From Ignavibacteriaceae bacterium (lineage in GTDB: Bacteria > Bacteroidota > Ignavibacteria > Ignavibacteriales > Ignavibacteriaceae), in assembly GCA_008933765.1 (NCBI GenBank), contig WBUK01000014.1:1-64000 (forward strand): a stretch of 64,000 nucleotides of DNA, given 5' to 3'. Below the pieces are notes generated by a model. It saw nothing but the letters and a program-made list of their open reading frames with translations. It was not told the origin of the DNA and did not search any database. Positions 44,117 through 52,635 of the stretch are shown piece after piece. Positions within the stretch are counted from its first letter, which is position 1; every line of letters begins with the position of its first letter. The position numbers were made by a program, and so were the translations under genes.

Positions 44117-44963
44117 GATAAGCCTTCAGATTTTTGGTCTTCGGGTTCCTCTGCAGCCTTCTGATAGCTTTTTCTTTTATTTGTCTTACTCTCTCACGGG
44201 TCAGATTAAATTTCTCCCCAATCTCTTCCAAAGTAAGCGAATGTTCTTTGTTTAACCCAAAATAAAGCCTTATTACTTCCGCTTCCCGTTCAGTCAAAGC
44301 TGAAAGCGCACGGCTTATTTCTCTTTTTAACGATTCCGACATCAGCGTATAGTCAGGCATCGGGTGTTGTTCGTTCTGCAACACATCCAACAGCCTGTTA
44401 TCTTCACCCTGTGCAAAAGGTGCATCCACCGAAACATGCCTTCCCGAAATTTTTAGCGTATCGGCAACTTCGTTAACATCCATCTCAACTTCTGCTGCAA
44501 TTTCTGAAGCACGCGGCTCCCGCTCATACTCCTGCTCCAACTGGCTGAATGCCTTCGTTATCTTATTGAGCGCACCGACACGGTTTAAAGGCAAGCGTAC
44601 AATTCTCGACTGCTCTGCAAGTGCCTGCAGGATCGACTGTCTGATCCACCACACTGCATAAGAAATAAATTTGAAGCCTCGGGTTTCATCAAAACGACGC
44701 GCCGCTTTAATTAAACCAAGGTTCCCCTCGTTAATCAGATCGCCAAGTGAAAGCCCCTGGTTCTGATATTGTTTCGCTACGGATACTACGAAGCGGAGAT
44801 TCGCTTTCGTTAACATCTCGAGCGCTAATTGATCTCCGTTTTTTATACGAATGGCAAGTTCTATCTCCTGGTCAGGAGTAAGCAAATCAACTTTTCCAAT
44901 CTCTTGCAGATATTTATCAAGTGACTGGCTCTCACGGTTGGTGTATTGCTTTGTTATTCTCAC
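44106..44963 (-). CDS. rpoD: Primary RNA polymerase sigma factor
   Basis: Housekeeping sigma factor, about 285 residues: the short form of the Bacteroidota/Chlorobi group, lacking region 1.1. It begins [22 protein letters not shown] (truncated), then region 2 ([35 protein letters not shown]), region 3, and region 4 ([29 protein letters not shown]). I prefer the GTG at 44961-44963 (MRITKQ...), which has AGAGAGG eight bases upstream; a GTG three codons earlier has the site too close. Gene order rpoD then NlpC/P60. Confidence 0.97.
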   Translation of the reverse strand: MRITKQYTNRESQSLDKYLQEIGKVDLLTPDQEIELAIRIKNGDQLALEMLTKANLRFVVSVAKQYQNQGLSLGDLINEGNLGLIKAARRFDETRGFKFISYAVWWIRQSILQALAEQSRIVRLPLNRVGALNKITKAFSQLEQEYEREPRASEIAAEVEMDVNEVADTLKISGRHVSVDAPFAQGEDNRLLDVLQNEQHPMPDYTLMSESLKREISRALSALTEREAEVIRLYFGLNKEHSLTLEEIGEKFNLTRERVRQIKEKAIRRLQRNPKTKNLKAYLGS

Positions 44964-45006
44964 CGATACCACCTCTCTTTGCTAATGTTTCTCAAATTCT
45001 TCTCCG

Positions 45007-45276
45007 TTATTTTTTCGTGTACAACGAGTCAACTATCGCAACAATAGAAGCATCAACAGGCGCCATATCCACCGGCAATGGTATAACTGCCTCGCTCGCT
45101 GTAATGTAAACCACTGTTTCACCCGAGCCGGCACCAACGGTATCAACCGCTATAATTGGCGAGCCTAAATCTTTCAGGTCAGAATTAATCGGTTGGATAA
45201 TCCTGAAAGAAGCTCCTTCCAAAGTTTCATACTTGCGGGTAGCCCATAAATTGCCGATTACACGCGCCAAAAACAA
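45007..45276 (-). CDS. EutN/CcmL family shell-vertex protein (second copy)
   Basis: An 89-residue protein of the bacterial microcompartment vertex family (pentamers that cap shell corners). It matches the family across its length: ARVIGNLWATRKYETLEGA, IIAVDTVGAGSGETVVYI and PVDASIVAIVDSL. The usual SGSSARQ segment is replaced by ASEAVIP, so this copy is diverged. The start is TTG with GAGGAG eight bases upstream, five bases after the first copy. No shell hexamer (BMC-T/H) gene is in the window. Confidence 0.85.
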   Translation of the reverse strand: MFLARVIGNLWATRKYETLEGASFRIIQPINSDLKDLGSPIIAVDTVGAGSGETVVYITASEAVIPLPVDMAPVDASIVAIVDSLYTKK

Positions 45277-45281
45277 CGGTG

Positions 45282-45554
45282 TTACTCCTCTGTTTTGTCT
45301 AATTTGTCAATTATTGCCATAATTACTGCGTCAACCGGCTTGTTTTTTGTTATGTTGGTCTGTCTGGCACTGCTTCCTGAAGCCACAAGCACCACTTCAC
45401 CTTCTCCGGCGCCTACACTGTCAACGGCGACAACAAAATTAGTTTTTTCTTTCAGTTCAAGGTCTAATTCGCGCACAATCAGAAATTTGGCTCCAACCAA
45501 GTTTTCATCCTTTTTGGTTGACCAAACCGTGCCGATTACTTTTCCTATTATCAC
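45282..45554 (-). CDS. EutN/CcmL family shell-vertex protein (first copy)
   Basis: A 90-residue microcompartment vertex (EutN/CcmL) protein with the canonical segments GKVIGTVWSTKKDENLVGAK, VVAVDSVGAGEGEVVLVASG, SSARQTNITKNKPVDAVIMA. It is closer to the family norm than the copy that follows. The start is GTG with GAGG five bases upstream. It lies 102 bp downstream of deoB and directly before the second copy; all are on the same strand. Confidence 0.92.
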   Translation of the reverse strand: MIIGKVIGTVWSTKKDENLVGAKFLIVRELDLELKEKTNFVVAVDSVGAGEGEVVLVASGSSARQTNITKNKPVDAVIMAIIDKLDKTEE

Positions 45555-45656
45555 GACTGCCTCATGATTTCAACGGGCAGAAAGCCCGATAAATAAACAA
45601 TTTTAGTTAACATTTAATTCCAATTCTGAAACCGAACATAAGACGCTTTTGCGGAA

Positions 45657-46826
45657 TTATGAGTTCCATCGGAAGAAACTTTCGCCGCTGATTTGCGCAC
45701 TCAGCCCGAACCACTCGAGCACTGTTTTCCCTGCGTCGGCAAAGGTTTTCCTCGTTCCCAAATTCACCGGGCTTACCCCTTTTCCTGTAAGCAACACCGG
45801 CACATATTCCCTGGTATGGTCAGTTGAAGTGACGGTGGGGTCGTTACCGTGATCGGCAGTTATAAGCAGAACATCGGTTTCATCCATCGCTTCCAAAATT
45901 TTGGGCAGGAATTTATCAAAATCTTCCAGCGCATTTTTGAACCCTTGGGGGTCCAACCGGTGCCCAAAATAAACATCAAAATCAACTAAGTTCGTCATAA
46001 TAAACGAATTTTGGTTTCCCTGCATGTTTTTCAGTGTCTGTTCGCACCCCTCGTTGTTCGATTTGGTGTGAATCACCACATCAAGCCCTTTTTCGTTGAA
46101 AAGATCGCCAATTTTGCCGATTGCAATAGTTTTAACTCCGCCTTTCTGCAGGTGGTTCAAAACCGTATCGGCGGGAGGATCAAGCGAATAATCGCGGCGG
46201 TTAGTCGTTCTCTTAAAAGTATCAGAGCTTTCGCCCACGAAGGGTCTGGCAATTACCCGCCCCACAAAATTATCTTTCAAAACGATGTGTCGCGTTAGAT
46301 CACAAATTTCGTATAGCCTCTCTAAGCCAAAATGTGCTTCGTGTGCGGCAATCTGAAACACCGAATCAGCCGATGTGTAAACTATCGGGAAGCCGGTTCT
46401 GATGTGCTCTTCACCCAGCTCTTTAATAATTTCGGTGCCGGAGGCAGCCTTGTTCCCAAGGAAACCTTTGCAGCCGGTAACACGCATGAAATTTTCCATC
46501 ATTTCCGGCGGAAAGCCGTGCGGAAAATAGTCAAAATCAATCGGCGAAATTATCCCGGTCAGCTCCCAATGCCCCGAGGTAGAGTCTTTCCCTTTCGACA
46601 CTTCCGACATTTTACCGAATGCTGCCGTAGGCGCTGAAACAGGCGCAACCCCTGTGATGCTGCTAATGTTCCCTAACCCAAGTGCCTGCATGTTCGGCAG
46701 TTTTAGCCCGCCCGTTTTTGCTGCAGTGTTTACAATCGTGTTACTCCCCTGGTCATTATAATTTGGAGCATCGGGTAGTTCACCGATGCCAACGCCGTCT
46801 AAAACGATAAAAATGAAATTTTTGAT
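45657..46826 (-). CDS. deoB: Phosphopentomutase, apparent ATC start
   Basis: Interconverts (deoxy)ribose 1- and 5-phosphates in nucleoside catabolism. Read from 46826 it has 389 residues, the family length, with the metal-site N-terminus FIFIVLDGVGIGELPDA, the STSGHWELTG segment with the phosphorylated residue nearby, and the C-terminal LLITADHGNDPTVTSTDHTRE. The first canonical start is the ATG at 46689-46691, which would delete 45 residues including the catalytic Asp. Between the in-frame stop at 46851-46853 and that ATG there is no ATG, GTG or TTG. ATC at 46824-46826 has AAAGGAG seven bases upstream and gives the expected MKNFIFIVLD. The annotated start is an inference from spacing and homology. 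Confidence 0.9.
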   Translation of the reverse strand: MKNFIFIVLDGVGIGELPDAPNYNDQGSNTIVNTAAKTGGLKLPNMQALGLGNISSITGVAPVSAPTAAFGKMSEVSKGKDSTSGHWELTGIISPIDFDYFPHGFPPEMMENFMRVTGCKGFLGNKAASGTEIIKELGEEHIRTGFPIVYTSADSVFQIAAHEAHFGLERLYEICDLTRHIVLKDNFVGRVIARPFVGESSDTFKRTTNRRDYSLDPPADTVLNHLQKGGVKTIAIGKIGDLFNEKGLDVVIHTKSNNEGCEQTLKNMQGNQNSFIMTNLVDFDVYFGHRLDPQGFKNALEDFDKFLPKILEAMDETDVLLITADHGNDPTVTSTDHTREYVPVLLTGKGVSPVNLGTRKTFADAGKTVLEWFGLSAQISGESFFRWNS

Positions 46827-46833
46827 TGTTTTG

Positions 46834-46840
46834 CTCCTTT
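46834..46840 (-). promoter_or_regulatory. Shine-Dalgarno that sets the non-standard deoB start
   Basis: AAAGGAG on the minus strand is a near-perfect ribosome site, seven bases before ATC at 46826-46824. It abuts the duplicated 30-bp sequence at 46841-46870. Confidence 0.75.
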
Positions 46841-46937
46841 GTTGACGATGTTACCTTGCCGCCGCCGGCACCCAACTACTGTCGTTCGCTAACCGATAAA
46901 TTTCTAAGTTGACGATGTTACCTTGCCGCCGCCGGCA
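46841..46937. repeat. 30-bp direct repeat from the GAF gene 3' end
   Basis: GTTGACGATGTTACCTTGCC and the ten bases after it occur identically at 46841-46870 and 46908-46937 (67 bp apart). The second copy covers the last codons of the GAF/GGDEF-like gene; the first lies beyond its stop, next to the deoB ribosome site. Confidence 0.93.
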
Positions 46938-48799
46938 TTTTGCGATTTCGTTAGTGCAAGGCGTGCGGTCTGCAACAATTCATCGAAATTACTCTTGTTT
47001 TCAGCCGGTGCAACCCCGATCGACACAGTGAAACTGTTGCCCCCCACCGAAGAGGTTGCCGACTGTTTAGCAACTTTAGTTTTGAATCGCTCTGCCCAAA
47101 TGAACATCTCTTTAGATTCAGTGCCGAAGAAAAAGATTCCAAAAGTTTCTCCCTCTATTTTTCCGATTGTGATGTTCGGGTTTTGCTCTGCCTTCAGAAA
47201 CTCTGCCAACCGCAGATACGGCCGCGAGGAAAGTTCACCCTCAAAAAGTTCCATCTGCTCAGGTGATTTATCAGCGCAAACGAGTGCAAAGGTTCCGGCA
47301 AGTGAAAATTCTTTCAGACGGTGCATATCCTGCTCCACCTTCTCGACGAAAAAGTGGTTATTCATCACCTTCGTTTCAGGATCGTACAAAACTTCGTTTC
47401 TTAGCATCATCTGCAGCGAATAATTGTAAAACACATAAGAAAGCAACGAGTTAAGCCGTGCTACAAATCTCGTTTCCGCAACTGTGAAAGCATTGTTCAC
47501 AGGCGATTCGAAACATAATATTCCCAACATCTGTCCGTGAATCGTTAACGGAACGGTGAAGAACGAACCCTGTTCCAATCTCTCTTCAGTACTATGGAAA
47601 CGGGGTAACTCTTCCTCACCAAGATTCCTGTAGTAAAGAGGACCCATGTTAGAAAGCTGAACCCCCGCTAACGAACTGCCTATTTCAACCTCAACCACCG
47701 GAAGTGTATATTCTGAACCGTCGGCGGTAAAAACACGGCTGATCCTCAACGAGTTGGCTGCACCCTGAAACTCCAAAAAGTAAATTATCTTAGCCGGAAT
47801 TAACTCCCGCAACCGCTGCTCAAAAACGGCAAGTATATCTTCAACCGAATTTGAAACCAACATCTGGTCGATTATCAAATTCATTGCCTTCAGCCTCTTT
47901 TCAGCCAGCCCCTCAAAAAATCCTGTCTGCAAAATTGAAAGGACATGTGTAATTATCCTCACATACCTGCCAAGAGTGAATAATGTTTCCGAACCAAAAG
48001 CATCGCGCTCTTTTTGGTCAACCGCCAAAACCCCGATCACTTTTTTACCGAAGAAAATAGGAACTGCGGCAAAACTTATTATACCAATCGGCCGGTTGTA
48101 GTATTTAATCAGTGCCGGCTCTTCTTTTTGATCAATTGCCCCGCGGGTTACGGGTTCTTCACCTGTTACAACCCGGCTTAAAAGGTCGCTTTCTAAAGGA
48201 ATTGGCAAAGGTGAAAACTGATCTGTACCAACAACATAAGCTGCCGCTGTCAGTTTTTTAGTATCCCGGTTTACCCAGTAAAAAACAGCGCTGTGAGCCA
48301 TCACCACTTCCCTGATAAGTTTAATCACTTTATCAAGGAAGAAATTAACCGTGGCTTTGTTGTTTTCAATACCCGGTGCGGCTTCGTTGATTATCTCAAA
48401 ATATCTTTGGCTAATATCCGAAGGTTCTTCATCCCCCAAAGTGATTATGTTTCCTGTGCGTGGTTTTGGGGTTGCCTCTGAAGTGGTAACACTGCTCTGC
48501 CTGAAAGAAGGGGCTGCCGGTTTATGCCCTGGCTGAGGCACAAATTTGCCGGTTACTACTATGGTTTCTGCCTCAACGGGGTCTAAAGAGTCGTCGGTTG
48601 GTTTGCTCTCTCGAAGAATTTCGTTGAATGCCTTCTCCGATTTCTCCTTTTTAAGCATTAAAAACAACCAGATTAAATCGCAGACTAACACTAAGCCCAT
48701 AACAATCCGCGTTACTGTATCACCAATAAGGATGATTAACAGCAGGATGACGGGTGCCAGAACCATAAGTCCTGTTTTTTTGTGCCGGTTTGCTTGCAT
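46904..48799 (-). CDS. Membrane GAF-domain protein with degenerate GGDEF domain
   Basis: A 631-residue sensor-like protein. Two membrane segments lie at about 11-25 and 31-49. Two GAF-like domains follow: about 135-295 (VVMAHSAVFYWVNRDTKKLT, GVLAVDQKERDAFGSETLF) and about 310-470 (GILCFESPVNNAFTVAETRF). The C-terminal 150 residues fold like a GGDEF domain (LYDPETKVMNNHFFVEKVE, SVGGNSFTVSIGVAPAE), but the active-site loop reads KIEGETFGIFF instead of RxGGDEF, so it is probably not a diguanylate cyclase. It may bind a nucleotide or act as a partner. It precedes deoB on the same strand. Confidence 0.82.
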   Translation of the reverse strand: MQANRHKKTGLMVLAPVILLLIILIGDTVTRIVMGLVLVCDLIWLFLMLKKEKSEKAFNEILRESKPTDDSLDPVEAETIVVTGKFVPQPGHKPAAPSFRQSSVTTSEATPKPRTGNIITLGDEEPSDISQRYFEIINEAAPGIENNKATVNFFLDKVIKLIREVVMAHSAVFYWVNRDTKKLTAAAYVVGTDQFSPLPIPLESDLLSRVVTGEEPVTRGAIDQKEEPALIKYYNRPIGIISFAAVPIFFGKKVIGVLAVDQKERDAFGSETLFTLGRYVRIITHVLSILQTGFFEGLAEKRLKAMNLIIDQMLVSNSVEDILAVFEQRLRELIPAKIIYFLEFQGAANSLRISRVFTADGSEYTLPVVEVEIGSSLAGVQLSNMGPLYYRNLGEEELPRFHSTEERLEQGSFFTVPLTIHGQMLGILCFESPVNNAFTVAETRFVARLNSLLSYVFYNYSLQMMLRNEVLYDPETKVMNNHFFVEKVEQDMHRLKEFSLAGTFALVCADKSPEQMELFEGELSSRPYLRLAEFLKAEQNPNITIGKIEGETFGIFFFGTESKEMFIWAERFKTKVAKQSATSSVGGNSFTVSIGVAPAENKSNFDELLQTARLALTKSQNAGGGKVTSST

Positions 48800-48869
48800 T
48801 TAAACTTTGAATCTCTTTAAACTTCAAAAATAAGTTTACGCTGCCACATAATCAAATCAAAAGCGGAAA

Positions 48870-49454
48870 CTAACCAATTAATTGATCCCGAATTGCTGCA
48901 AAAACATTTTTTTTAAATTTACCTGACTTAACAGTGTACGGGAAAATTGAGCTGAAGGCTCGCAACCCGGCGTAGTTGTTTTCAGCAGTTTTAAGTGCCG
49001 CACTCATTTCGCTTTGGTTCAGTTTATCCGTTTTTGTCAGCAGTATTAAGTACCCCGCATCTGTTTCTTCACAAAATCTGGTAAATTCAAGGTCGAATTT
49101 GCTGTCAAGAACTCGTGAATCAATCAGGTGAATAATCAACTTAATCATCCCCGAAATTTTGAAATACTGCCTTATGAACGCCCCCCACCTCTCTCTTTCA
49201 GTTTTGCTGACCTTGGCATATCCGTAGCCGGGCAGATCAACAAAATAGAAGGAATCATCAATTCTGATGTAGTTAAGCGCTCTGGTTTTGCCCGGTGTTC
49301 CGCTCACTTTAGCCAAACCCGGCTTGCCGGTAATATGATTGATGAAGGATGATTTGCCGGCATTCGACCTTCCGGCAATCACCACTTCCGGTAGCCTTAT
49401 CTTAACTGATTCAGGGTCTGTAAACGACCCGGCAAATTCAACTTTTTCAAACAT
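48870..49454 (-). CDS. engB: Ribosome biogenesis GTPase EngB (YihA/YsxC)
   Basis: Essential GTPase for late 50S assembly. 194 residues, normal. G1 is AGRSNAGKSSFINH (residues about 27-40), G3 VDLPGYGYAKVSK (about 72-84), G4 LLTKTDKLNQS (about 140-150) and G5-like FSSIFPYTVKSG (about 170). It follows the rplQ terminator with its ATG within a few bases of the T-tract, so it needs its own promoter in that short space or relies on read-through. Confidence 0.96.
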   Translation of the reverse strand: MFEKVEFAGSFTDPESVKIRLPEVVIAGRSNAGKSSFINHITGKPGLAKVSGTPGKTRALNYIRIDDSFYFVDLPGYGYAKVSKTERERWGAFIRQYFKISGMIKLIIHLIDSRVLDSKFDLEFTRFCEETDAGYLILLTKTDKLNQSEMSAALKTAENNYAGLRAFSSIFPYTVKSGKFKKNVFAAIRDQLIG

Positions 49455-49456
49455 AT

Positions 49457-49492
49457 AAAAAAAGAGTAACCCGGAATCGCCGGATTACTCTT
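49457..49492 (-). terminator. Terminator of the ribosomal protein superoperon
   Basis: On the minus strand AAGAGTAA-TCCGG ... CCGG-GTTACTCTT forms a stem of about 12 bp with a five-base loop and is followed by T7. It lies 23 bp after the rplQ stop. Confidence 0.93.
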
Positions 49493-49514
49493 CACTCTAA
49501 ATTAAATCAGGAAA

Positions 49515-49976
49515 TTATGCCTCAATCGACGGAGCGGCTTCGGCTTCTTTCTCTTTTCTGGTTTGAGCAGCAGCTTCACGCGCTTCCTGCCTTGCCTGAG
49601 CAGCCAGGTTGGCGGCTTCGTTATAGTCAACCAATTCAATTATCGCCATCTGAGCAGCATCACCCAGCCTTAAGGATGTTTTAACTATTCTGGTGTAACC
49701 GCCTTTTCTCTCGCCCACCTGCGGAACGATGTCTCTGAACAACTCTTTAGCTGCTTCTTTGTTTCGCAGAACGCTCATAACGATCCTCTGATCGTGAAGT
49801 GTTCCCTTACGGGCTTTTGTAATCAGTGGTTCAGCGAACGACCTCAACTCTTTGGCTTTCGCAAGGGTTGTCTCTATTCTTTTATGCAAAAAAAGTGACG
49901 CAGCTAAGTTCTTCAGCAATGCATTCCTGTGGCTGTGAGTCCTCTTTAATTTTCTGCCTTTTACTCTATGTCTCAT
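49515..49976 (-). CDS. rplQ: 50S ribosomal protein L17
   Basis: Large-subunit protein near the exit tunnel. 153 residues, with the core at 1-118 ([55 protein letters not shown]) plus an Ala/Glu/Arg-rich C-terminal tail of about 30 residues that is common in Bacteroidota. It is last in the superoperon, 21 bp after rpoA, before a strong terminator. Confidence 0.98.
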   Translation of the reverse strand: MRHRVKGRKLKRTHSHRNALLKNLAASLFLHKRIETTLAKAKELRSFAEPLITKARKGTLHDQRIVMSVLRNKEAAKELFRDIVPQVGERKGGYTRIVKTSLRLGDAAQMAIIELVDYNEAANLAAQARQEAREAAAQTRKEKEAEAAPSIEA

Positions 49977-49997
49977 CTGTTAAACCTTCGTCGGGGA

Positions 49998-50993
49998 TTA
50001 ATTTAAACTACTGTCGTCTTTTATATATTCGTCGATGTTCATTCCAAATTCCAGCCCAAGGGTTTCAACGATTTCCATCAATTCAGCGAGTGATTTCCTC
50101 CCAAAATTTCTGAATTTTAACATTTCTGATTCATCCTTCGCCACAAGGTCGGAGATGGTTTTTATGTTTGCCGCTTTCAGACAATTATGCGCACGGACGC
50201 TCAACTCAAGGTCGTCAACATTCGTAAGAAGAATCTTTCTGATTCTGTCTTTTTCAGAATCTTTTTTAACTTCTTCGTGTGTATCTTCCTGCTCGATATC
50301 AAAATTGATGAAGAGCTGGAGATGGTCTCTCATAATTTTTGCCGCCTGCGTAAGTGCGTCGTCCGGGGTGATAGAACCATCGGTTGTTATGTTCATAACC
50401 AATTTTTCATAGTCGTTCCTGTCACCAATTCTCACATTTTCGATGTCGTAAGTGGCATTTACAATGGGAGAATATATCGAATCGATAGCTATTGTACCAA
50501 TAGCATAATCAGGCGATTTGTTCTCAACTGCCGGCACATAACCTTTGCCTCTTCCAACGCGTAACTCAACATCGAATTTTGCATTTTCCTGAAGTGTAGC
50601 GATGTGAACATCGGGGTTAAGAACTTCTAAATCTGCTGTATATTTTTGAATATCAGCACCTGTAACCACTTTGGGGCCCTGAATCGAAAACTCGATCTTA
50701 GCCGGTTTTTTGTTAAGTAGCTTTATTCTCACCTGTTTCAGGTTAAGAATTATCTCTGGAACATCTTCGACAACACCTTCTATCGTGCTGAACTCGTGCA
50801 GCACACCGCCAAATTTAACGGCAGTGAAAGCCGCACCCGGAAGTGAAGAGATCAGGATCCTTCTGAGCGAGTTCCCAATCGTTACTCCGTAACCTCTCTC
50901 CAACGGCTGAAGGAAAAATCTGCCGAAAGTAGTGCTGTAGGTTGATTCTTCGCATACTACGGCATCCGGTATTTTTAGATATAATCCACTCAT
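49998..50993 (-). CDS. rpoA: DNA-directed RNA polymerase subunit alpha
   Basis: Assembly scaffold of RNA polymerase. From the ATG at 50991-50993 it has 331 residues. That start has AGAGGA four bases upstream and gives MSGLYLKIPDAVV; an ATG seven codons earlier has no ribosome site. The N-terminal dimer domain has FGRFFLQPLERGYGVTIGNS and HEFSTIEGVVEDVPEIILNL; the C-terminal domain (about 255-320) has LELSVRAHNCLKAANIKTI and FGRKSLAELMEIVETLGL for UP-element and activator contacts. Between rpsD and rplQ. Confidence 0.97.
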   Translation of the reverse strand: MSGLYLKIPDAVVCEESTYSTTFGRFFLQPLERGYGVTIGNSLRRILISSLPGAAFTAVKFGGVLHEFSTIEGVVEDVPEIILNLKQVRIKLLNKKPAKIEFSIQGPKVVTGADIQKYTADLEVLNPDVHIATLQENAKFDVELRVGRGKGYVPAVENKSPDYAIGTIAIDSIYSPIVNATYDIENVRIGDRNDYEKLVMNITTDGSITPDDALTQAAKIMRDHLQLFINFDIEQEDTHEEVKKDSEKDRIRKILLTNVDDLELSVRAHNCLKAANIKTISDLVAKDESEMLKFRNFGRKSLAELMEIVETLGLEFGMNIDEYIKDDSSLN

Positions 50994-51019
50994 GTATTCC
51001 TCTAAAAATTTCATTTATG

Positions 51020-51670
51020 TTATTTAGAGTACAACTCTACAACGAACTGCTCGTTAACATTGAGTTGCATTTCATCTCTCTCGGGGATACTTACAAAGGT
51101 GCCGCTGAGCGTCGCCTTGTCGATCGTTAACCATGGATAAAGGTTATCTTTAACCCTCTTTAGCGAGTTGTGAACAATATCCAACTGCTTGCTTTTATCT
51201 TTTACCTTTATTACATCACCCGGAACGAGTGAGTATGAAGGAATATCAACTATATTACCATTGACGAGTATATGCCTGTGGCTGACCAACTGGCGCGCAG
51301 CCTTGCGCGAGGGCGCAAACCCAAGCCTGTAAACTACATTATCAAGCCTTCTCTCAAGAAGTTGCAACAGGTTAGTTCCCGTGATACCCTTTTGACGCGT
51401 TGCTTTATCAAATAAATTGCGGAACTGCGTCTCAAGCACGCCGTAAATCCTTTTAATCTTTTGTTTCTCTCTGAGCTGAATACCGTATTCAGAAACTTTA
51501 GATTTACGGGATTGCCCATGCTGACCCGGCGGGTAGTTCTTCCTCTTCTCGTCCTTATTCTTCTTCTCTTCAAGAGGGCATTTATCAGAAAAACATCTGC
51601 TCCCTTTTAAGAACAGCTTCTGCCTTTCCCTCCTGCACAATTTACAAACCGAACCGGTGTATCTTGCCAT
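51020..51670 (-). CDS. rpsD: 30S ribosomal protein S4
   Basis: Initiates 16S 5'-domain assembly; often an autoregulator of the alpha operon. 216 residues, slightly long. The N-terminus has the zinc-binding pattern CKLCRRE ... C ... C (the C+ form), then the S4 RNA-binding domain with [32 protein letters not shown] (about 105-135). In the gene order rpsK-rpsD-rpoA. Confidence 0.98.
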   Translation of the reverse strand: MARYTGSVCKLCRRERQKLFLKGSRCFSDKCPLEEKKNKDEKRKNYPPGQHGQSRKSKVSEYGIQLREKQKIKRIYGVLETQFRNLFDKATRQKGITGTNLLQLLERRLDNVVYRLGFAPSRKAARQLVSHRHILVNGNIVDIPSYSLVPGDVIKVKDKSKQLDIVHNSLKRVKDNLYPWLTIDKATLSGTFVSIPERDEMQLNVNEQFVVELYSK

Positions 51671-51692
51671 TTACTAATTCTCCAATATAAAA

Positions 51693-52079
51693 TTAAACTC
51701 TTCTCTTCTTCGGAGGCCTGCACCCGTTGTGCGGGATCGGGGTGATGTCTTTTATCGAGGTTATCTCGAAACCAACATTCACCAACGCTCTGATCGCAGA
51801 TTCCCTGCCGGCGCCGGGGCCCTTCACTCTTACTTCAACTCTTCTTAACCCAAGATCGTATGCCTCCTTGGCAGCAGCTTCACTCGTTACCTGCGCAGCA
51901 AATGGGGTGTTCTTGCGCGAACCTTTAAAACTGTTCCGACCGGCGGTTGACCACGATATAGTGTTGCCGTAGATATCCGTTAGTGTTACTAACACATTGT
52001 TAAACGATGCTTTTATGTGTGCGATGCCGTTGGCATCCACAACATGTTTTTTCTTGACTTTTTTGGTAGTCTTTGCCAA
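51693..52079 (-). CDS. rpsK: 30S ribosomal protein S11
   Basis: Platform protein of the small subunit next to the E-site. 128 residues. Characteristic segments: [38 protein letters not shown] and [17 protein letters not shown] at the end. 22 bp after rpsM. Confidence 0.98.
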   Translation of the reverse strand: MAKTTKKVKKKHVVDANGIAHIKASFNNVLVTLTDIYGNTISWSTAGRNSFKGSRKNTPFAAQVTSEAAAKEAYDLGLRRVEVRVKGPGAGRESAIRALVNVGFEITSIKDITPIPHNGCRPPKKRRV

Positions 52080-52101
52080 ATTACAATCCTCCGATTTTCA
52101 A

Positions 52102-52485
52102 TTATTTCTTGGCAGCTGCTTTTTTCTTGCCGGCTACGGTTCTTCTCTTACCTTTTCTCGTGCGGGAGTTCGTGCGAGTACGCTGACCCCGTACCGGAAG
52201 ACCCTTGCGATGACGCAAACCGCGGTATGAACCGATCTCCATCAACCTCTTGATGTTCATCTGTACTTCGGATCGAAGTGCACCCTCAACTTTAAAGTCT
52301 GACTGTATAACAGACCTTATGCTGCCGACTTCGTCCTCGGTCAACTCACCTACTTTTCTGTTAGGGTCAATCGAAGCTCTTTCTAAGATATCGCTCGCTG
52401 TTTTTGCCCCGATACCAAAAATATACTGCAGCCCGTAAAAAATCTTCTTGTTTTTTGGTAAATCTACACCAGCTATTCTTGCCAA
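52102..52485 (-). CDS. rpsM: 30S ribosomal protein S13
   Basis: Small-subunit head protein contacting P-site tRNA and L5. 127 residues: [26 protein letters not shown]-type [13 protein letters not shown], and the basic tail [20 protein letters not shown]. It follows rpmJ by 24 bp. Confidence 0.98.
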   Translation of the reverse strand: MARIAGVDLPKNKKIFYGLQYIFGIGAKTASDILERASIDPNRKVGELTEDEVGSIRSVIQSDFKVEGALRSEVQMNIKRLMEIGSYRGLRHRKGLPVRGQRTRTNSRTRKGKRRTVAGKKKAAAKK

Positions 52486-52509
52486 TTAAATTTCTCCTTT
52501 GAAAAAAAT

Positions 52510-52623
52510 CTATCCTTGTCTTTGCTTATGCTTTGGGTTCTTGCAAATAACCCTTACACTGCCTTTTCTTTTGATGATCTTGCAGTGATCGCATATCTTT
52601 TTAACTGAAGCTCTAACTTTCAT
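52510..52623 (-). CDS. rpmJ: 50S ribosomal protein L36
   Basis: A 37-residue protein between infA and rpsM. Translation of the minus strand from the ATG at 52621-52623 gives [20 protein letters not shown], then [17 protein letters not shown]. The CxxC ... C ... H residues form the zinc-ribbon (C+ form). Length and place in the operon are standard. Confidence 0.97.
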   Translation of the reverse strand: MKVRASVKKICDHCKIIKRKGSVRVICKNPKHKQRQG

Positions 52624-52635
52624 CTAAATTCTCCG

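Noticed and set aside
45007..45554. A complete bacterial microcompartment operon
   Set aside because: Only two vertex proteins are present; no shell hexamer, signature enzyme or encapsulation peptide was seen.
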